64,000 nucleotides of DNA. Origin: Mytilisepta virgata (taxonomy: Eukaryota > Mollusca > Bivalvia > Mytilida > Mytilidae). Location of the stretch: positions 30,022,230 through 30,086,229 of the forward strand of contig CM051516.1 in NCBI GenBank assembly GCA_028015205.1, in the 5' to 3' direction. The notes beneath the pieces were generated by a model. It had not been told where the DNA came from. It ran no database searches and saw only the letters and a list, made by a program, of their open reading frames with translations. Shown here in pieces: positions 1-12,349 of this stretch. Position numbers and translations under genes: made by a program. Each line of letters starts with the position of its first letter. The first letter of the stretch is position 1.

Positions 1-3000
1 ACTCTGAGGTCTGACGGCCTTTTTTGTGATATTCTGGGGCCGTGGGACGTCAGAGCACACTCCGTATAGAAAACATGGAAACCCAGACTTGGGGCGGCAG
101 TTTTTAAACTCGAAATAGTAATATATCCAATTATAAGTAGACAAATCATACATCAATCGATTCCTTATTCATTTGTCCCTCAGAATATGTACATTTTATT
201 CACCAACTATCTCCCTGTACCACAAACGAAAGCTTTATTCCCTTCAACCCACCATTTTCGTTTACACAGCAAGTTTAAACATACATGTAGCTTGGTGCAA
301 GTGACCGCGGAATCAAAGGGTCAAGAAGTAAACCGTTCATTGACATACAAGTGTGATCTTATTATTTATTCATTCCAAAATTATATCGTTTAACCCGGGC
401 GTTTAACGCCGTTTTATATACCATGCGCATTATGATTTACGTTTATTGTGTTCTTATTATAGGATAATATGGAATGTAGGAGTACATTTACTTTCCAGAT
501 TGGTTGATTTATTTGCAGATATTTGACAGGCTTCTGACTGTCAGACGGCTGTTTCTTTGATCTTTACAGGTGGCCATTGTGGTCCAAGGTGTTATCTTTT
601 ATGGCATAACCAATGTAATATTAGCAGAACTGTTTGATTCTGTTTCCCTTGCAGACCAAGCATAAATGCCAACTATACTGGAAATCTACGACAGCCCTTC
701 TCCAGGAATTAAAGAAAATTTGACAGAATTTCGACATAGAAGATGTAGCTGTTCCCCAGTGTTTGGGTGTCGAAAACAAACTTTAATTAAAATTATACCA
801 TAATTTTAATACTTTACATCTGAAATCTGCTAAAGTCAAATTAGGAGATAACAGTATTGTATTTTAATATTTGCCGGCATCAATTGTGGATTTGATTGTT
901 GCAAATGAGTTTATTGGCGAGGCATAAAGCGGACCCAGTAAACGGGTATTTGCAACCATCAAATTAAAATTGATGCCTGCAAATATCAAAATACAATACT
1001 TTTATCACCATTCTAATGCAAGTGTAAAGATTTTAAGTAAAATAGAGATTTTTTAAATCCGGAAGTGACGCTTTGCACGTGGGGTCGTTTCCGAGAACAT
1101 CAATTGGTGGCTTGAAATTTTCGACGTCATCCAATGAAATTCAACGTTACAACCAGCAATGCATTAGAATTTTGATTACTGAGTCGGTTTACGGTTTTCT
1201 GCTTTAACAAAAATTATGGCGGCAGAATGTCCAAGCAAACAGAGTTAGTCTGAATTGCCAATTTGTAATACATTTTGATTTGTGGTCCTGGAATTGATGG
1301 ATTCATTATCATAATATGTATGTTCTATATTTATAATCATTTCAAAGTAATGTTATTCTGTAATGGTTTTATTTTCAGCAGTAAATACAATAAATACTAT
1401 TATAATACATGTACAAGATTTATATATTTTGTCGAAATACTGGAATCGTCAGCTGTAGTACAGTTGAAACTCAAATATACAGTGAAAACAATTATTAGAA
1501 TTTTGAAAAGCAGAATCAAATGCCAAAGTTACAAAATGGTAAACCCAAAGCCACATAAGGACAGAGATATTAGCTTAAAAAAATTAAAAAATTCTATAAA
1601 GTGGATATATTTGAGATATGGCCTTAAATACTTAAAACTGTTTGCATTTTAATGAACAATCTGTAAATTCTACATGCGACCCTGTAACCTCGAGCCTGTA
1701 ACAGGGAGAGAGGATTGGTATTCCCTTTTGCCTTTTTTTAAACAAAAGCCTCAGACACCCGACTCTATTTCAAATTATTTGTATAAGATATTAGTTCTAG
1801 TATACATCATATATTGACTGAACTTTGCAGGCAAATATTTATGTCGGATGTTGTTTATAAATAGCGAATTCATTTCGACTGTACAAATATATAAACTATA
1901 TTAAAGCTGAAATTATGACCTGCATTTGCTATTTGTTTCTTAAAGTTAATTCATTAAAAAAAATATTTAAAAACTACACGCTAAAATTTATTACAAATTA
2001 TTAACATATTTTATAGTTCGAATGTTTGTATTTTCATTGGAAAGGCAGTAAAATAGACTTGAAGAAGTTAATTTACATCTTTAAATTAGCTGAGCGAATC
2101 AAACCTTATTTTCATTTTCATTACATTCATTTATCAGTAGATTTATGGTTATATGTATCATTTGTCTGTTTACTGGACTGAAACATGAAATCTTTTAAAA
2201 CGATGGCTTTATTCCTGCACTGCGTAGTTTTAAAGTCATAAAAGTATATCAAAGGAAATCTTTTGAGTATCAGTTTTTATGAGAGTCATGTACTATTTAT
2301 TTCGAAACTGTAGCAGGGGATTCCCTCCTCTCCAGAGTACATATTGTTAGTTTTTTCATTCTTTTCAGGGGATGTGAATGGAATAATAACTTCAACAGAT
2401 ACCATTTTATTACCAGAAAATTTTGCTTTGTTAATGGCAAGGTGGTAATTATGTAAACGGCTTAGGATAATACTTTTAGCCGATTTGTCGGAGATAAACT
2501 ATAAATTACCAATAGATTTTTTATTCATTTGTTTTTTTTTCTCTCATAATTTTACCTTAAAAAATATTAAATATTTGAGAGTGGAGAATCTCCCTCCTGC
2601 AAAGCCCTGTCCTTGGATATAGTTTTGGGTTTTACGTCATGTGTGTTAATCAGAACATTTAGTGAAGCAGCACTTTTTTAAATTTATACAGACAGCATCA
2701 AATATGGTATCACCATACATTATGTGTTTTATCATATGTCTCGTTGACACATTTCTCATTATCTTTCATTTTCATATGGTACTAAAATGATGTTATAAAC
2801 AGACGCCACATATTTGAATAAAGCTATAAAGCAAAATTTGCATTTACCATGTTAACCTTGACATGTTTTAAACGTTGAATACAAATGAAGTATATTTGAA
2901 TATTTAATTATCATATATTGCGCATAAATTACAGGGCCGCTCGAGTACATTTAATGCAATACCATTTTAATTTGTGAGACAGAAACTTTGTGCCAACCAA

Positions 3001-3384
3001 AAGACAATTAGAGACATTTTTTCTCCGATTATAGCTCATGTGTCTTTTGACAAATGCAACTTGATCAGCAATTTTCTCTGTAACATGTAATTAAGATGAC
3101 TATCTTTGAGGCGACATAGAACATATTTTTGGCTGCAGTTTATTGTTCTATCAATGGTTGTATCTCTTACCAGAATAAACGTCTGTAAGACAGTTACATG
3201 TGTTGATATTTAGTTTTACAAGATAAAATATAAAAAGCAGGAATATTTCCAACTGGAAGTTGTTTACCTGGCGTGAAAATGTTTAACTGTCGACAGCGGC
3301 GCCAAAGCTGCCTTGCATTTGGCACGATTTGCATTTACTAAAAAGAAGACATCCGATGTATCAGGATAGATAAGAGCACCCATA
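1..3384. other. AT-rich intergenic sequence, no gene recognised
   Basis: No open frame here has a recognisable domain. The longest, a 125-codon frame at 1275-1652, is AT-driven with an amino-acid mix typical of translated non-coding DNA. One inverted-repeat unit (853-1000) is listed separately. The first 56 bases can form a weak hairpin: CTCTGA near base 3 pairs with TCAGAG near base 56. I see nothing else that can be called. Confidence 0.55.
853..1000. repeat. Inverted-repeat (MITE-like) hairpin
   Basis: Two arms of about 50 bp, 853-909 and 948-999, are imperfect reverse complements. The outer ends AGTATTGTATTTT and AAAATACAATACT pair, as do the internal GGCATCAATT and AATTGATGCC and the loop-proximal TTGCAAAT and ATTTGCAA. 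The unpaired loop is GC-richer than its surroundings. The arrangement fits a short non-autonomous DNA element or its relic. No clean target duplication was identified. Confidence 0.6.
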
Positions 3385-6300
3385 AAACGGGTTTCTCCAA
3401 CCACTAGTCAGTGATTGTACTACCCTGACTGTATTGATAATTGCTTATGTTTTAATGGTTTCTCCCACCACTAGTCAGTGTCTGTACTACCCTGACTGTA
3501 TTGATAACAGGTTTATGTTTTGTGGTTTCTTCAACCATTAGTCAGTGTCTGTACTACCCTGACTATTGATAACATGTTTATGTTTTATGGTTTCTCCAAC
3601 CACTTGTCAGTGTCTGTACTACCCTGACTGTATTGATAACATGTTTATTTTTTATGGCTTCTCTCACCACTTGTCAGTGTCTGTACTACCCTGACTGTAT
3701 TGATAACATGTTTATTTTTTACGGTTTCCCCCCACCACTAGTCAGTGTCTGTATTGATAACATGTTTATGTTTTATGGTTTCTCCAACCACTAGTCAGTG
3801 TCTGTATTGATAACATGTTTATGTTTTATGGTTTGTTCCCACCACTAATCAGTGTCTGTACTACTCAGACTGTATTGATAACATGTTTATGTTTTATGGT
3901 TTCTCCCACCCCTTATCAGTGTCTGTAGTGATAACATGTTTATGTTTTATGTTTTTTTCCCACCACTAGTCGGTGTCTGTATTGATAACATGTTTATGTT
4001 TTATGGTTTCTACCACCCCTTATCAGTGTCTGTACTACCTTGACTGTTTTGATAACATGTTTATGTTTTATGGTTTCTCCCACCCCTAGTCAGTGTCTGT
4101 ATTGATAACATGTTTATGTTTTATGTTTTTTTCCCACCACTAGTCGGTGTCTGTATTGATAACATGTTTATGTTTTATGCTTTCTCCCACCACTAATCAG
4201 TCTGTACTACCCTGACTGTATTGATAACATGTTTATGTTTTATGGTTTCTCACACCACTAGTCAGTGTCTGTACTAACCTGACTTTATTGATAACATGTT
4301 TATGTTTTATGTTTTCTGCCACCACTAATCAGTGTCTGTACTACCCTGACTGTATTGATAACATGTTTATGTTTTATGGTTTCTCCCACCACTAGTCAGT
4401 GTCTGTACTAACCTGACTTTATCGATAACATGTTTATGTTTTATGTTTTCTCCCACCACTAATCAGTGTCTGTACTACCCTGACTGTATTGATAACATGT
4501 TTATGTTTTATGGTTTCTCCCACCACTGGTCAGTGTCTGTACTAACCTGACTTTATTGATAAAATGTTTATGTTTTATGTTTTCTCCCACCACTAATCAG
4601 TGTCTGTACTACCCTGACTGTATTGATAACATGTTTATGTTTTATGGTTTCTCCCACCACTAATCATGGTCTGTACTATCATAACTGTATTGATAACATG
4701 TTTATGTTTTATGGTTTCTCCCACCACTAGTCAGTGTCTGTACTAACCTGACTGTATTGATAACATGTTTATGTTTTATGTTTTCTCCCACCACTAATCA
4801 GTGTCTGTACTACCCTGACTGTATTGATAACATGTTTATGTTTTATGGTTTCTCCCACCACTGGTCAGTGTCTGTACTAACCTGACTTTATTGATAAAAT
4901 GTTTATGTTTTATGTTTTCTCCCACCACTAATCAGTGTCTGTACTACCCTGACTGTATTGATAACATGTTTATGTTTTATGGTTTCTCCCACCACTAATC
5001 ATGGTCTGTACTATCATGACTGTATTGATAACATGTTTATGTTTTATGGTTTCTCCCACCACTAGTCAGTGTCTGTACTAACCTGACTGTATTGATAACA
5101 TGTTTATGTTTTATGTTTTCTCCCACCACTAATCAGTGTCTGTACTACCCTGACTGTATTGATAACATGTTTATGTTTTATGGTTTCTCCCACCACTAAT
5201 CATGGTCTGTACTACCCTGACTGTATTGATAACATGTTTATGTTTTATGGTTTCTCCCACCACTAGTCAGTGTCTGTACTACCCTGACTGTATTGATAAC
5301 AGGTTTATGTTTTATGGTTTCTCCCACCACTAGTCAGTGTCTGTACTACCCTGGCTGTATTGATAACATGTTTATTTTTTATGGTTTCCCCCACCACTAG
5401 TAAGTGTCTGTATTGATAATATGTTTATGTTTTATGGTTTCTCCTATCACTAGTCAGTGCCTATATTGATAACATGTTCCTGTTTTATGGTTTCCCCCAC
5501 CACTAGTCAGCGTCTGTATTTATAACATGTTTATGTTTTATCTTTTCTCCCACCACTAATCAGTGTCTGTACTACCCTGACTGTATTGATAACATGTTTA
5601 TGTTTTATGGTTTCTCCCACCAATAGTCAGTGTCTGTATTGATAACATGTTTATGTTTATGTTTTCTCCCACCCAAATCAGTGTCTGTACTACACTGACT
5701 GTATTGATAACATGTTTATGTTTTATGGTTTCTCCCACCACTAGTCAGTGTCTGTACTACCCTGGCTGTATTGATAACATGTTTATTTTTTATGGTTACC
5801 CCCACCACTAGTAAGTGTCTGTATTGATAATATGTTTATGTTTTATGGTTTCTCCTATCACTAGTCAGTGCCTATATTTATAACATGTTTATGTTTTATC
5901 TTTTCTCCCACCACTAATCAGTGTCTGTAATACCCTGACTGTATTGTTAACATGTTTATGTTTTATGGTTTCTCCCACCAATAGTCAGTGTCTGTATTGA
6001 TAACATGTTTATGTTTATGTTTTCTCCCACCCAACTCAGTGTCTGTACTACACTGACTGTATTGATAACATGTTTATGTTTTATGGTTTCTCCCACCACT
6101 AGTCAGTGTCTGTACTACCCTGACTGTATTGATAACATGTTTATGTTTTATCTTTTCTCCCACCACTAATCAGTGTCTGTACTACCCTGACTGTATTGAT
6201 AACATGTTTATGTTTTATGGTTTCTCCCACCAATAGTCAGTGTCTGTATTGATAACATGTTTATGTTTATGTTTTCTCCCACCCAAATCAGTGTCTGTAC

Positions 6301-6925
6301 TACACTGACTGTATTGATAACATGTTTATGTTTTATGGTTTCTCCCACCACTAGTCAGTGTCTGTACTACCCTGGCTGTATTGATAACATGTTTATGTTT
6401 TATGGTTTCTCCCACCTCTAATCAGTGTCTGTACTACCCTGACTGTATTGATAACATGTTTATGTTTTATGGTTTCTCCCACCACTAGTCAGTGTTTGTA
6501 CTAACCTGACTTTATTGATAACATGTTTATGTTTAATCTTTTCTCCCACCACTAATCAGTGTCTGTACTACCCTGACTGTATTGATAACATGTTTATGTT
6601 TTATGGTTTCTCCCACCAATAGTCAGTGTCTGTATTGATAACATGTTTATGTTTATGTTTTCTCCCACCCAAATCAGTGTCTGTATTACACTGACTGTAT
6701 TGATAACATGTTTATGTTTTATGGTTTCTCCCACCATTAGTCAGTGTCTGTACTACCTTGACTGTATTGATAACATGTTTATGTTTTATATTTTCTCCCA
6801 CCACTAATCAGTGTCTGTACTACCCTGACTGTATTGATAACAAGTTTATGTGTTATGGTTTCTCCCACCACTAGTCAGTGTCTGTAGTGATAACATTTTT
6901 TATGTTTTATGTTTTTTTTCCTGAG
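3385..6925. repeat. 67-bp satellite/minisatellite array, about 55 units
   Basis: About 3.5 kb of head-to-tail copies of a 67-bp unit. Each unit contains ATTGATAACATG, TTTATGTTTTATGG, TCTCCCACCACTAGTCAG and TGTCTGTACTACCCTGA. Shorter 53-bp units recur and lack exactly the 14 bp between two CTGTA words, as expected from slippage between short direct repeats. The edges are more diverged than the centre: the left edge has AACCACTAGTCAGTGATTG and the right edge degrades into T runs. The unit length is not a multiple of three and no long frame crosses the array, so it is non-coding. Confidence 0.95.
4446..5115. repeat. 335-bp higher-order repeat inside the 67-bp array
   Basis: Five consecutive 67-bp units form a 335-bp super-unit present twice in tandem (4446-4780 and 4781-5115). 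The two copies share the same order of unit variants: CTAATCAGTG, CTGGTCAGTG with AACCTGACTTT and ATAAAATG, CTAATCAGTG, then CTAATCATGG with CTATCAT, then CTAGTCAGTG. They differ at only a base or so (CATAACTG against CATGACTG). A second super-pattern occurs further right, where units carrying GGCTGTATTG followed by AGTAAGTGTCTG recur about 411 bp apart (near 5351 and 5762). Confidence 0.85.
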
Positions 6926-7176
6926 ATTCTGTTGATTGGATAGGGTTAATTGATTGGTGACATTGTATCCGTTTTGTCCTTTATCTTGAATAGCGATTCC
7001 ATAGTACACAATGAGACGCAGAAAGACCTTCTTAGATCATTGATCATCTTTTGTAACCAAGCTTGTTACCAAAAGGGTCCTGATTATGTTCTGAATCGAG
7101 CTAATGACATTACCATTTCTTTTTTGATAAGGTATAAGACTTCGGGGTATTTACATCGAAAACTAGTGGGGAAAAA

Positions 7177-7215
7177 CTAGAGGATACCAGGGGCCTGTGT
7201 CGCTCACCTCGATTT
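7177..7215 (+). repeat. Fragment of hairpin-ended dispersed repeat (left end)
   Basis: CTAGAGGATACCAGGGGCCTG followed by TCGCTCACCT matches the left terminus of the longer copies at 50516, 51772, 58066 and 61344. Those start with an AGGCTC...GAGCCT palindrome followed by TCGCTCACCTGG. Only the end is recognisable here and the palindrome has decayed. Confidence 0.5.
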
Positions 7216-7983
7216 ACTTTGCCCGCACTCAGCAGAATTCAAAATTTTACTAACAGTCATACTGATAGGTAGTTGGTGTGAAATACAAGTATCTCGTGCC
7301 ATCTTATTGCAGCTAATTTTGGTTTCATTTTGGCATTATGGTGTTAAACAAAAAGTTTTTTAAGTAATTTCCCTATATCATAGAGAAATATGATAAACTA
7401 AGGTTGATTATGGTGGCCATCTTGATTGGCAGATAAATTAGTATTAACTCGAATAATTAAAGCCGTTTCTGTATCCGATTCTCTCCTTCAGTAAACGGCT
7501 TGAAGGCGATACGTTTCTCACGCGCGTCATGCACAGTATTCATGAAATAACCTCATATTATAGTCCAATTAAGTATATATTGCAACAAGTGACTGTACAA
7601 ACCATTCGCAAGCACCCGAACAGTACACATACAAGTATCTATACAGTAAGAGAAATTGTGTGTTCTTTGTTCGCAAGCAATTCAATTCATTTTATGGGCA
7701 AAATAATTCGATAGAATTTGGTTTTAAGGTATAAAAATGAATTGCCTTCTAGATAACCTAGAGAACACCTTCCACTGTATCTAAAGTCAACATTTCTAAC
7801 AGTAAATTTAAGAAATACCGTGATCAGAGCTTGATAAAAGATATATTAATCATGTATGTTAAAAAAAAATCATGTACTTTTATAGGCATGCAAACGACCA
7901 GGCGTCAAAAGAGGCACACATACCTTAACTTTCAATAAAATATGTATAAAATACAAAAATATATTATTGGGTACCAGTGATCT

Positions 7984-8141
7984 TGATTTTTCTGTTCATA
8001 TATAAAAATCTTTGAACGTTATCGTTTATCATTACTTTTTGTATCAGACACATGTTAAATGAGATGAATATAAATATTGTATTAATTGAACATAGATATA
8101 GTTTTGGATTTTATCTAAAATATATGTTTTTACTTGGCATG
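7984..8141 (+). repeat. Dispersed repeat, copy 1 (copy 2 at 22900-23044)
   Basis: TGATTTTTCTG through TTTTTACTTGGCATG is shared almost base for base with 22900-23044. This copy has about 13 extra bases (around ATCAGACACATG). The other copy lies in the core of the inverted-repeat element at 22417-23866, so this is probably a fragment of a related element. Confidence 0.75.
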
Positions 8142-8537
8142 TAATTTTTTTGGTTACTTCCCTTGGTAAACTGGTTTTGAGAAGTAAACATGTTTTAATG
8201 TTAATGAAATAATTTTATATTAAATTTCTGCTTTAAAACAAATTAAAATAAAGTTCTATTATCGACTTTAATGTGTAAGTTTAATAAGAAAATAACCAAG
8301 CTGTACAATTATTCATTTTTGTAAAGCTGTTGATTGATGAAATGCCACATTGCTCTTTGAACCATAATCTAATTAGGTGTGTTTTACCTTTATCACGATT
8401 AAGGGTATTTAAAGTCTATATGGCAATTTTTAAATTTTAAACTTGGGAATATTTTGATTTTTGACAAGTCATTGTGAAGATTAATTACAATATCTAATTT
8501 TAACACTTTTTCGGGATAAAATTTAAATATGGTTTAG

Positions 8538-9022
8538 ATAAGTAATACCTGGTATGCACATGCCATAAAAATTTTAGAAGAATTTTATCTAGACCCAACA
8601 GATTATGAAAATTTTGATAAACCTTTTCATAATATAAAAAATAATTTGAAAAGTTCTTTTAGACAAATTGTAGAAGATAAATATAAAGAACAAATAATGT
8701 TAAAGCTATCAAACCTAACCAATGAATCCAAATTGTTTTTATATAAACAACTAAAGACCAAATTTGAACTGAAAAGCTATCTTTTAAAAGAATCAAGTTT
8801 TAAAAATAGACAATTTTTGACCAAATTTAGAGTCAGTGACCATACTTTAACTATAGAGATAGGGAGATATAAAAATATTTTGAGAGAAAATAGAATTTAA
8901 TTAAGTCAAAATATTGACCTTAACAATAAATTGGAACATATCAAACAAATATTAAACCCTAAATTAGAACTTTTACCACATGTTTGTGACTTTATAAAGC
9001 AGTCATTGGCACTACGAAAATA
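8538..9022 (+). pseudogene. 3' end of a non-LTR retrotransposon (LINE) ORF2, truncated
   Basis: An open frame from 8538 to 8900 encodes the conserved C-terminal region of LINE polymerase proteins: SSFRQIVEDKY, LTKFRVSDHTL, IEIGRYKN and RENRI. In intact LINEs this is followed by a Cys/His knuckle. Here a stop follows RENRI, and after it a frame reading LLPHVCDFIKQSLALRK resembles the usual ORF2 carboxyl terminus, so the Cys/His segment is missing. Reverse transcriptase and endonuclease domains are absent, so this is a 5'-truncated dead copy. Clade (CR1/L2/Jockey-like) cannot be settled by eye. Confidence 0.75.
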
Positions 9023-9352
9023 AGGTCCACATCGGTCAAAGTTCATCGACTTTATTGTATGTTCAATTATAATTATTGCTTACCTGTTCATTGTTTGTAT
9101 TGCTGTCAATTTTGTATGTCGTGCTGGTATTGCATTGACTTCTTTGGGTGTATTTCTTGCAAATAAAGTTCACAGTTTTTATAGATTTACGTTTCGGTCA
9201 TTTGGGCAATCTGCTCTACATTTCAGAGTAAATTGTATGAGCTTCCAAAAAAAATGCTAGACTTTAAAAACTGACCTGTAAATAGTTAATTTTTCGTTTT
9301 GTTTATTTGTCACAAGTTTACACGACAATAAAAGATCGAATTGAATTGAACA
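9023..9352 (+). mobile_element. Probable LINE 3' UTR and tail
   Basis: The sequence downstream of the ORF2 remnant ends with CAATAAAAGATCGAATTGAATTGAA at 9328-9351 (shown in parts: CAATAAAAGAT then CGAATTGAATTGAA), a polyadenylation-like signal followed by a short ATTGA reiteration, a common LINE tail form. Linking the two parts into one insertion is inference; no target duplication was found. Confidence 0.4.
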
Positions 9353-11276
9353 TTTTGTCATGTTTTCGTATCATAGAGTGTTTATCTCAATAAGATTTTC
9401 ACATGGCTGAACGATCATTTGCAGGAAAGAAAAATGAAACGGAAATCAAATTCTTCTAGTTTTTGCTTAACTAAAATGCCCACGCCTGAATCCGTTGTCA
9501 TATGATTCAAAGAGGGGCAACTCTATAATGCCTTCCTTACAGAATAATGGAGAAGAGCATTTTGCCGTCACCTTGATCACTGTTTTAACCTATCCATTTT
9601 TTTCGTCGTTTTTTTTTACAAAGTTAGTCGTTCAATTCTTAATAATTCTGAAATGAATGGAAATTCAAATAATTTTTAAAAGGCTTTACTAAGCCGTTTG
9701 TGATGCAATCATACTGGGATATGTTTGCAAATTATTTCAGTTTAACATGTGTAATAAACTCTTTCGATGTTACCGTATTGACATATACAGGCCATATCTT
9801 TTCAAGGTTTGTTTGTATCATTCTGCGTTCTTCTTCTGCATGGTCATCGATATTATTAATATTAGACGGTTTACTGATATATCGTCTTAGTTTCAGTAAT
9901 TTGACTTTTATAAGAAATAAACTGATAGACTTATGTTGCATGCTTGATCTTCAATCTTTTATTTTCTTTTGTTTTATTTCATTTGGTCCCTTCAAATTTC
10001 TGCATTCTTGGTCATAAAATTGAGCTGACTAAGTTATGAAGTTACGTTTTGCTTCAAAAGTCTTAAACAAACAAACAAAAGAATATATATAGTCAACATT
10101 ATATTTCAATAAAAAATATAACAAAAATAAGTAAACATATATGAATAATAAATAATTGAGTAAAACAAAACTAATATTGCGTATACTTATTAAATGTAGG
10201 TAATTTTTAGCATTATAAAACAAGCAGAATACAAGTAACACTGACATAATTATGTCATATATTACTACTGGCCGCGGTATAAATCATAGACAACGTTAAG
10301 GGCCCCTCTGGCGGCATTTTAGCATACCTTTTCTCAACACCTACAGGAGAGTCTTTAACGTGCTAAGGGTGTCACTCAAATAAAGCCTGGCATATGGAGT
10401 ACCATTTATTCCGTGGTAAAACATGGATATTTTGATTCCAACGTCTTAGACGCCAGACGGCTTGTTTGACAATGCCACAGTTTCTCATATGCTTAAAGAC
10501 GTCATAGTATAACTTGCTTTGTGTAATGAAGTCTTCGCATCTGAGAACCATGTTGAGCGTTTCAAAATGTAGAAATTGTCCTATTAGAACAGAAATAATT
10601 CACGGTGGCTTGTGAATAATGATCCTGATTTACCAAGGGGTAGGCCTGCTATGTCGATTTTTTACCACTCGCTCTTGCTCGTGGCAAAATATTTGCCATA
10701 AAGGGCCTACCTGTTGTAAAATCAGGATATTTTTAGGCCATCGTGATTTATTTCTCAAATCGACTGGTCGTTTCGTCTGTCAAACATTTGGAGGTGGGGT
10801 TTGCGATTATGAAATTATATCATGGGGAAAGTATTGATATATTTAGACATATTTTTCAGAAAGGTAATATGTACCGGTACTTATATAGCTTCAGTGTGTT
10901 TAAGTTTTGTCTAGCCAGGAGATATGATTTCGTATTTAGCTTTTTGGCTGATTCAGCCTATAAAATATTATATCTACAAAACAGCTGGAAATATGAGTAA
11001 ATATTCTAACCAGTTCGGGTCAACCAACACAGAAAACATCTAAATAATTGAAAAAAGCTAACAATTTCCCATTCAGATATGTTTTGTAGAAAATGTAATG
11101 CTGAATGTAGATGCGTAATTGTTTATCCCAACGTGACATTTAAACACTTTCAACCGACGGTAACAGTTTTCCCACTTTTCAATTAAAAACCTGTTTTACC
11201 CAAAAATAAATTGCTCAAAATATTAGAAAGACAACAGTAATTTTTGCATGATTAAAGTAATTTTCACATAAACAAG
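9353..11276. other. Intergenic/3'-flanking sequence of the Hsp70-like gene
   Basis: AT-rich with no recognisable coding region. The short frames at 9700-10017, 10029-10247 and 10619-11000 have hydrophobic, low-complexity translations and no family match. A hairpin repeat at 10622-10728 is listed separately. The last few hundred bases (about 11000-11276) lie just downstream of the Hsp70-like stop codon and should include its 3' UTR on the minus strand. Confidence 0.5.
10622..10728. repeat. Short inverted repeat (hairpin), about 107 bp
   Basis: The left arm ATCCTGATTTACCAAGGGGT plus AGGCC pairs with the right arm GGGCCTACC...TAAAATCAGGAT. The loop carries a smaller symmetric segment (CTCGCTCTTGCTCGTGGC). 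This looks like a small foldback or MITE relic. Confidence 0.5.
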
Positions 11277-12349
11277 TTAACCGAGAAAGTCAAATTTCGC
11301 CGAAACCGTTTCCTTTGTTCTTACGACCATCGCTTCGACCTCGACTTCAGTTCCATCAAATTTAAATCTGACCTGAATCTTTCGGGAATATAAGGAAGTA
11401 AGAAAGCTTCGCCGATACGGGGGAAGGTCAACTACCAACTTTCCAAGATAGGATGAACCTTTGTCAGTAACAAATAATGGCGGATCTCCATCTGCTGTAA
11501 ATATTTCAACTGTCACAGTTTTCTGACTATCAACTACAGGGTGATAAAGTTCTCGCGCAAATTTTTGACCAGCTTCAGCTATCTGACTGGCTTTGATATG
11601 TGTATCAAAAACGTTTCCAACGACCAATTCCCCATTTAATACTATACGTTTTTCAGAAGGATGTACTTTGGAATTGTAGTTGTTTACACTTCTTACGCCA
11701 TATGTCTTTCTTATAACTCTTGCCTTGACCATGTGCGGACATCGTCCAAAAAGGATGGCACCTTTCAAAACAGCAACGTTTGCTTCGTGAGGAATTATGA
11801 TGTGAAAATTTGAAAAGTTATTGTGAATAGACTTTTGTAAAATGGAACAGTTTGCAAAGCCACCAACAAGGAGAATGGTTTCTATTCCATGTTTATTTCT
11901 GCTAAGTAAGCAAGTCAAATTACGAATAAGAGCTGCAATTGTCTCGGCGTAGAACTCCGTGAAGACTTCCTTCGATACGATAATTTTGTCATAGACAATC
12001 TGAATGACATCTGCAAATGGTGAATCTTTAATGTACATTTCCGGCTTTATGCCAAATTTTTCTTTGACTGCTGATCGCAGTGATGCAGGAAATGTTATGG
12101 CGACATTATCATCTTTTTCCGGATCAAAAACGATTTTCTTTCTTTTAAAAGAGGCCAGTAAATTCATATATTCATCAGGATGGTTTGCACGAAATTTATC
12201 CAATACTTTGTAAGTGAAGACATTTCCAAGATATTTCATAAATGAATCATTGACTCTGTTTGAACCCCAGTCTCCACCACTAGATTTCATAAGCTCTCGC
12301 AGAACGCCATCTGGTGTCGAATGGAAACCGGTAATGTCGACTGTTCCAC
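11277..12349 (-). CDS. HSPA12-like gene, terminal exon
   Basis: 1,073 bp including the stop codon. It starts with the last two bases of the split Gly codon (GT|GGAACAGTC, after TTCAG), completing GGGTVDIT. It contains LLVGGFANCS and AVLKGAILFG and ends FDFLG-stop. A long uninterrupted frame. Confidence 0.92.

Larger units (their letters stand above)
6926..8537. other. Intergenic sequence with two repeat fragments
   Basis: No supported gene. A 76-codon open frame at 6950-7180 and a 61-codon frame at 7529-7714 match no family I know. Positions 7177-7215 hold a worn left end of the hairpin-ended repeat family. Positions 7984-8141 are a diverged copy of sequence at 22900-23044. The remainder is AT-rich. 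Confidence 0.5.

Noticed and set aside
1275..1652. 125-codon frame as a gene
   Set aside because: Very AT-driven composition, no domain, no splice context, no partner exon.
3385..6925. Regular repeat array that might be read as CRISPR
   Set aside because: Units are contiguous 67-bp (or 53-bp) copies with no unique spacers, and the genome is animal. It is a satellite.
12004..12213. Plus-strand frame opposite the Hsp70-like terminal exon
   Set aside because: Shadow of the strongly supported minus-strand exon; no independent evidence.
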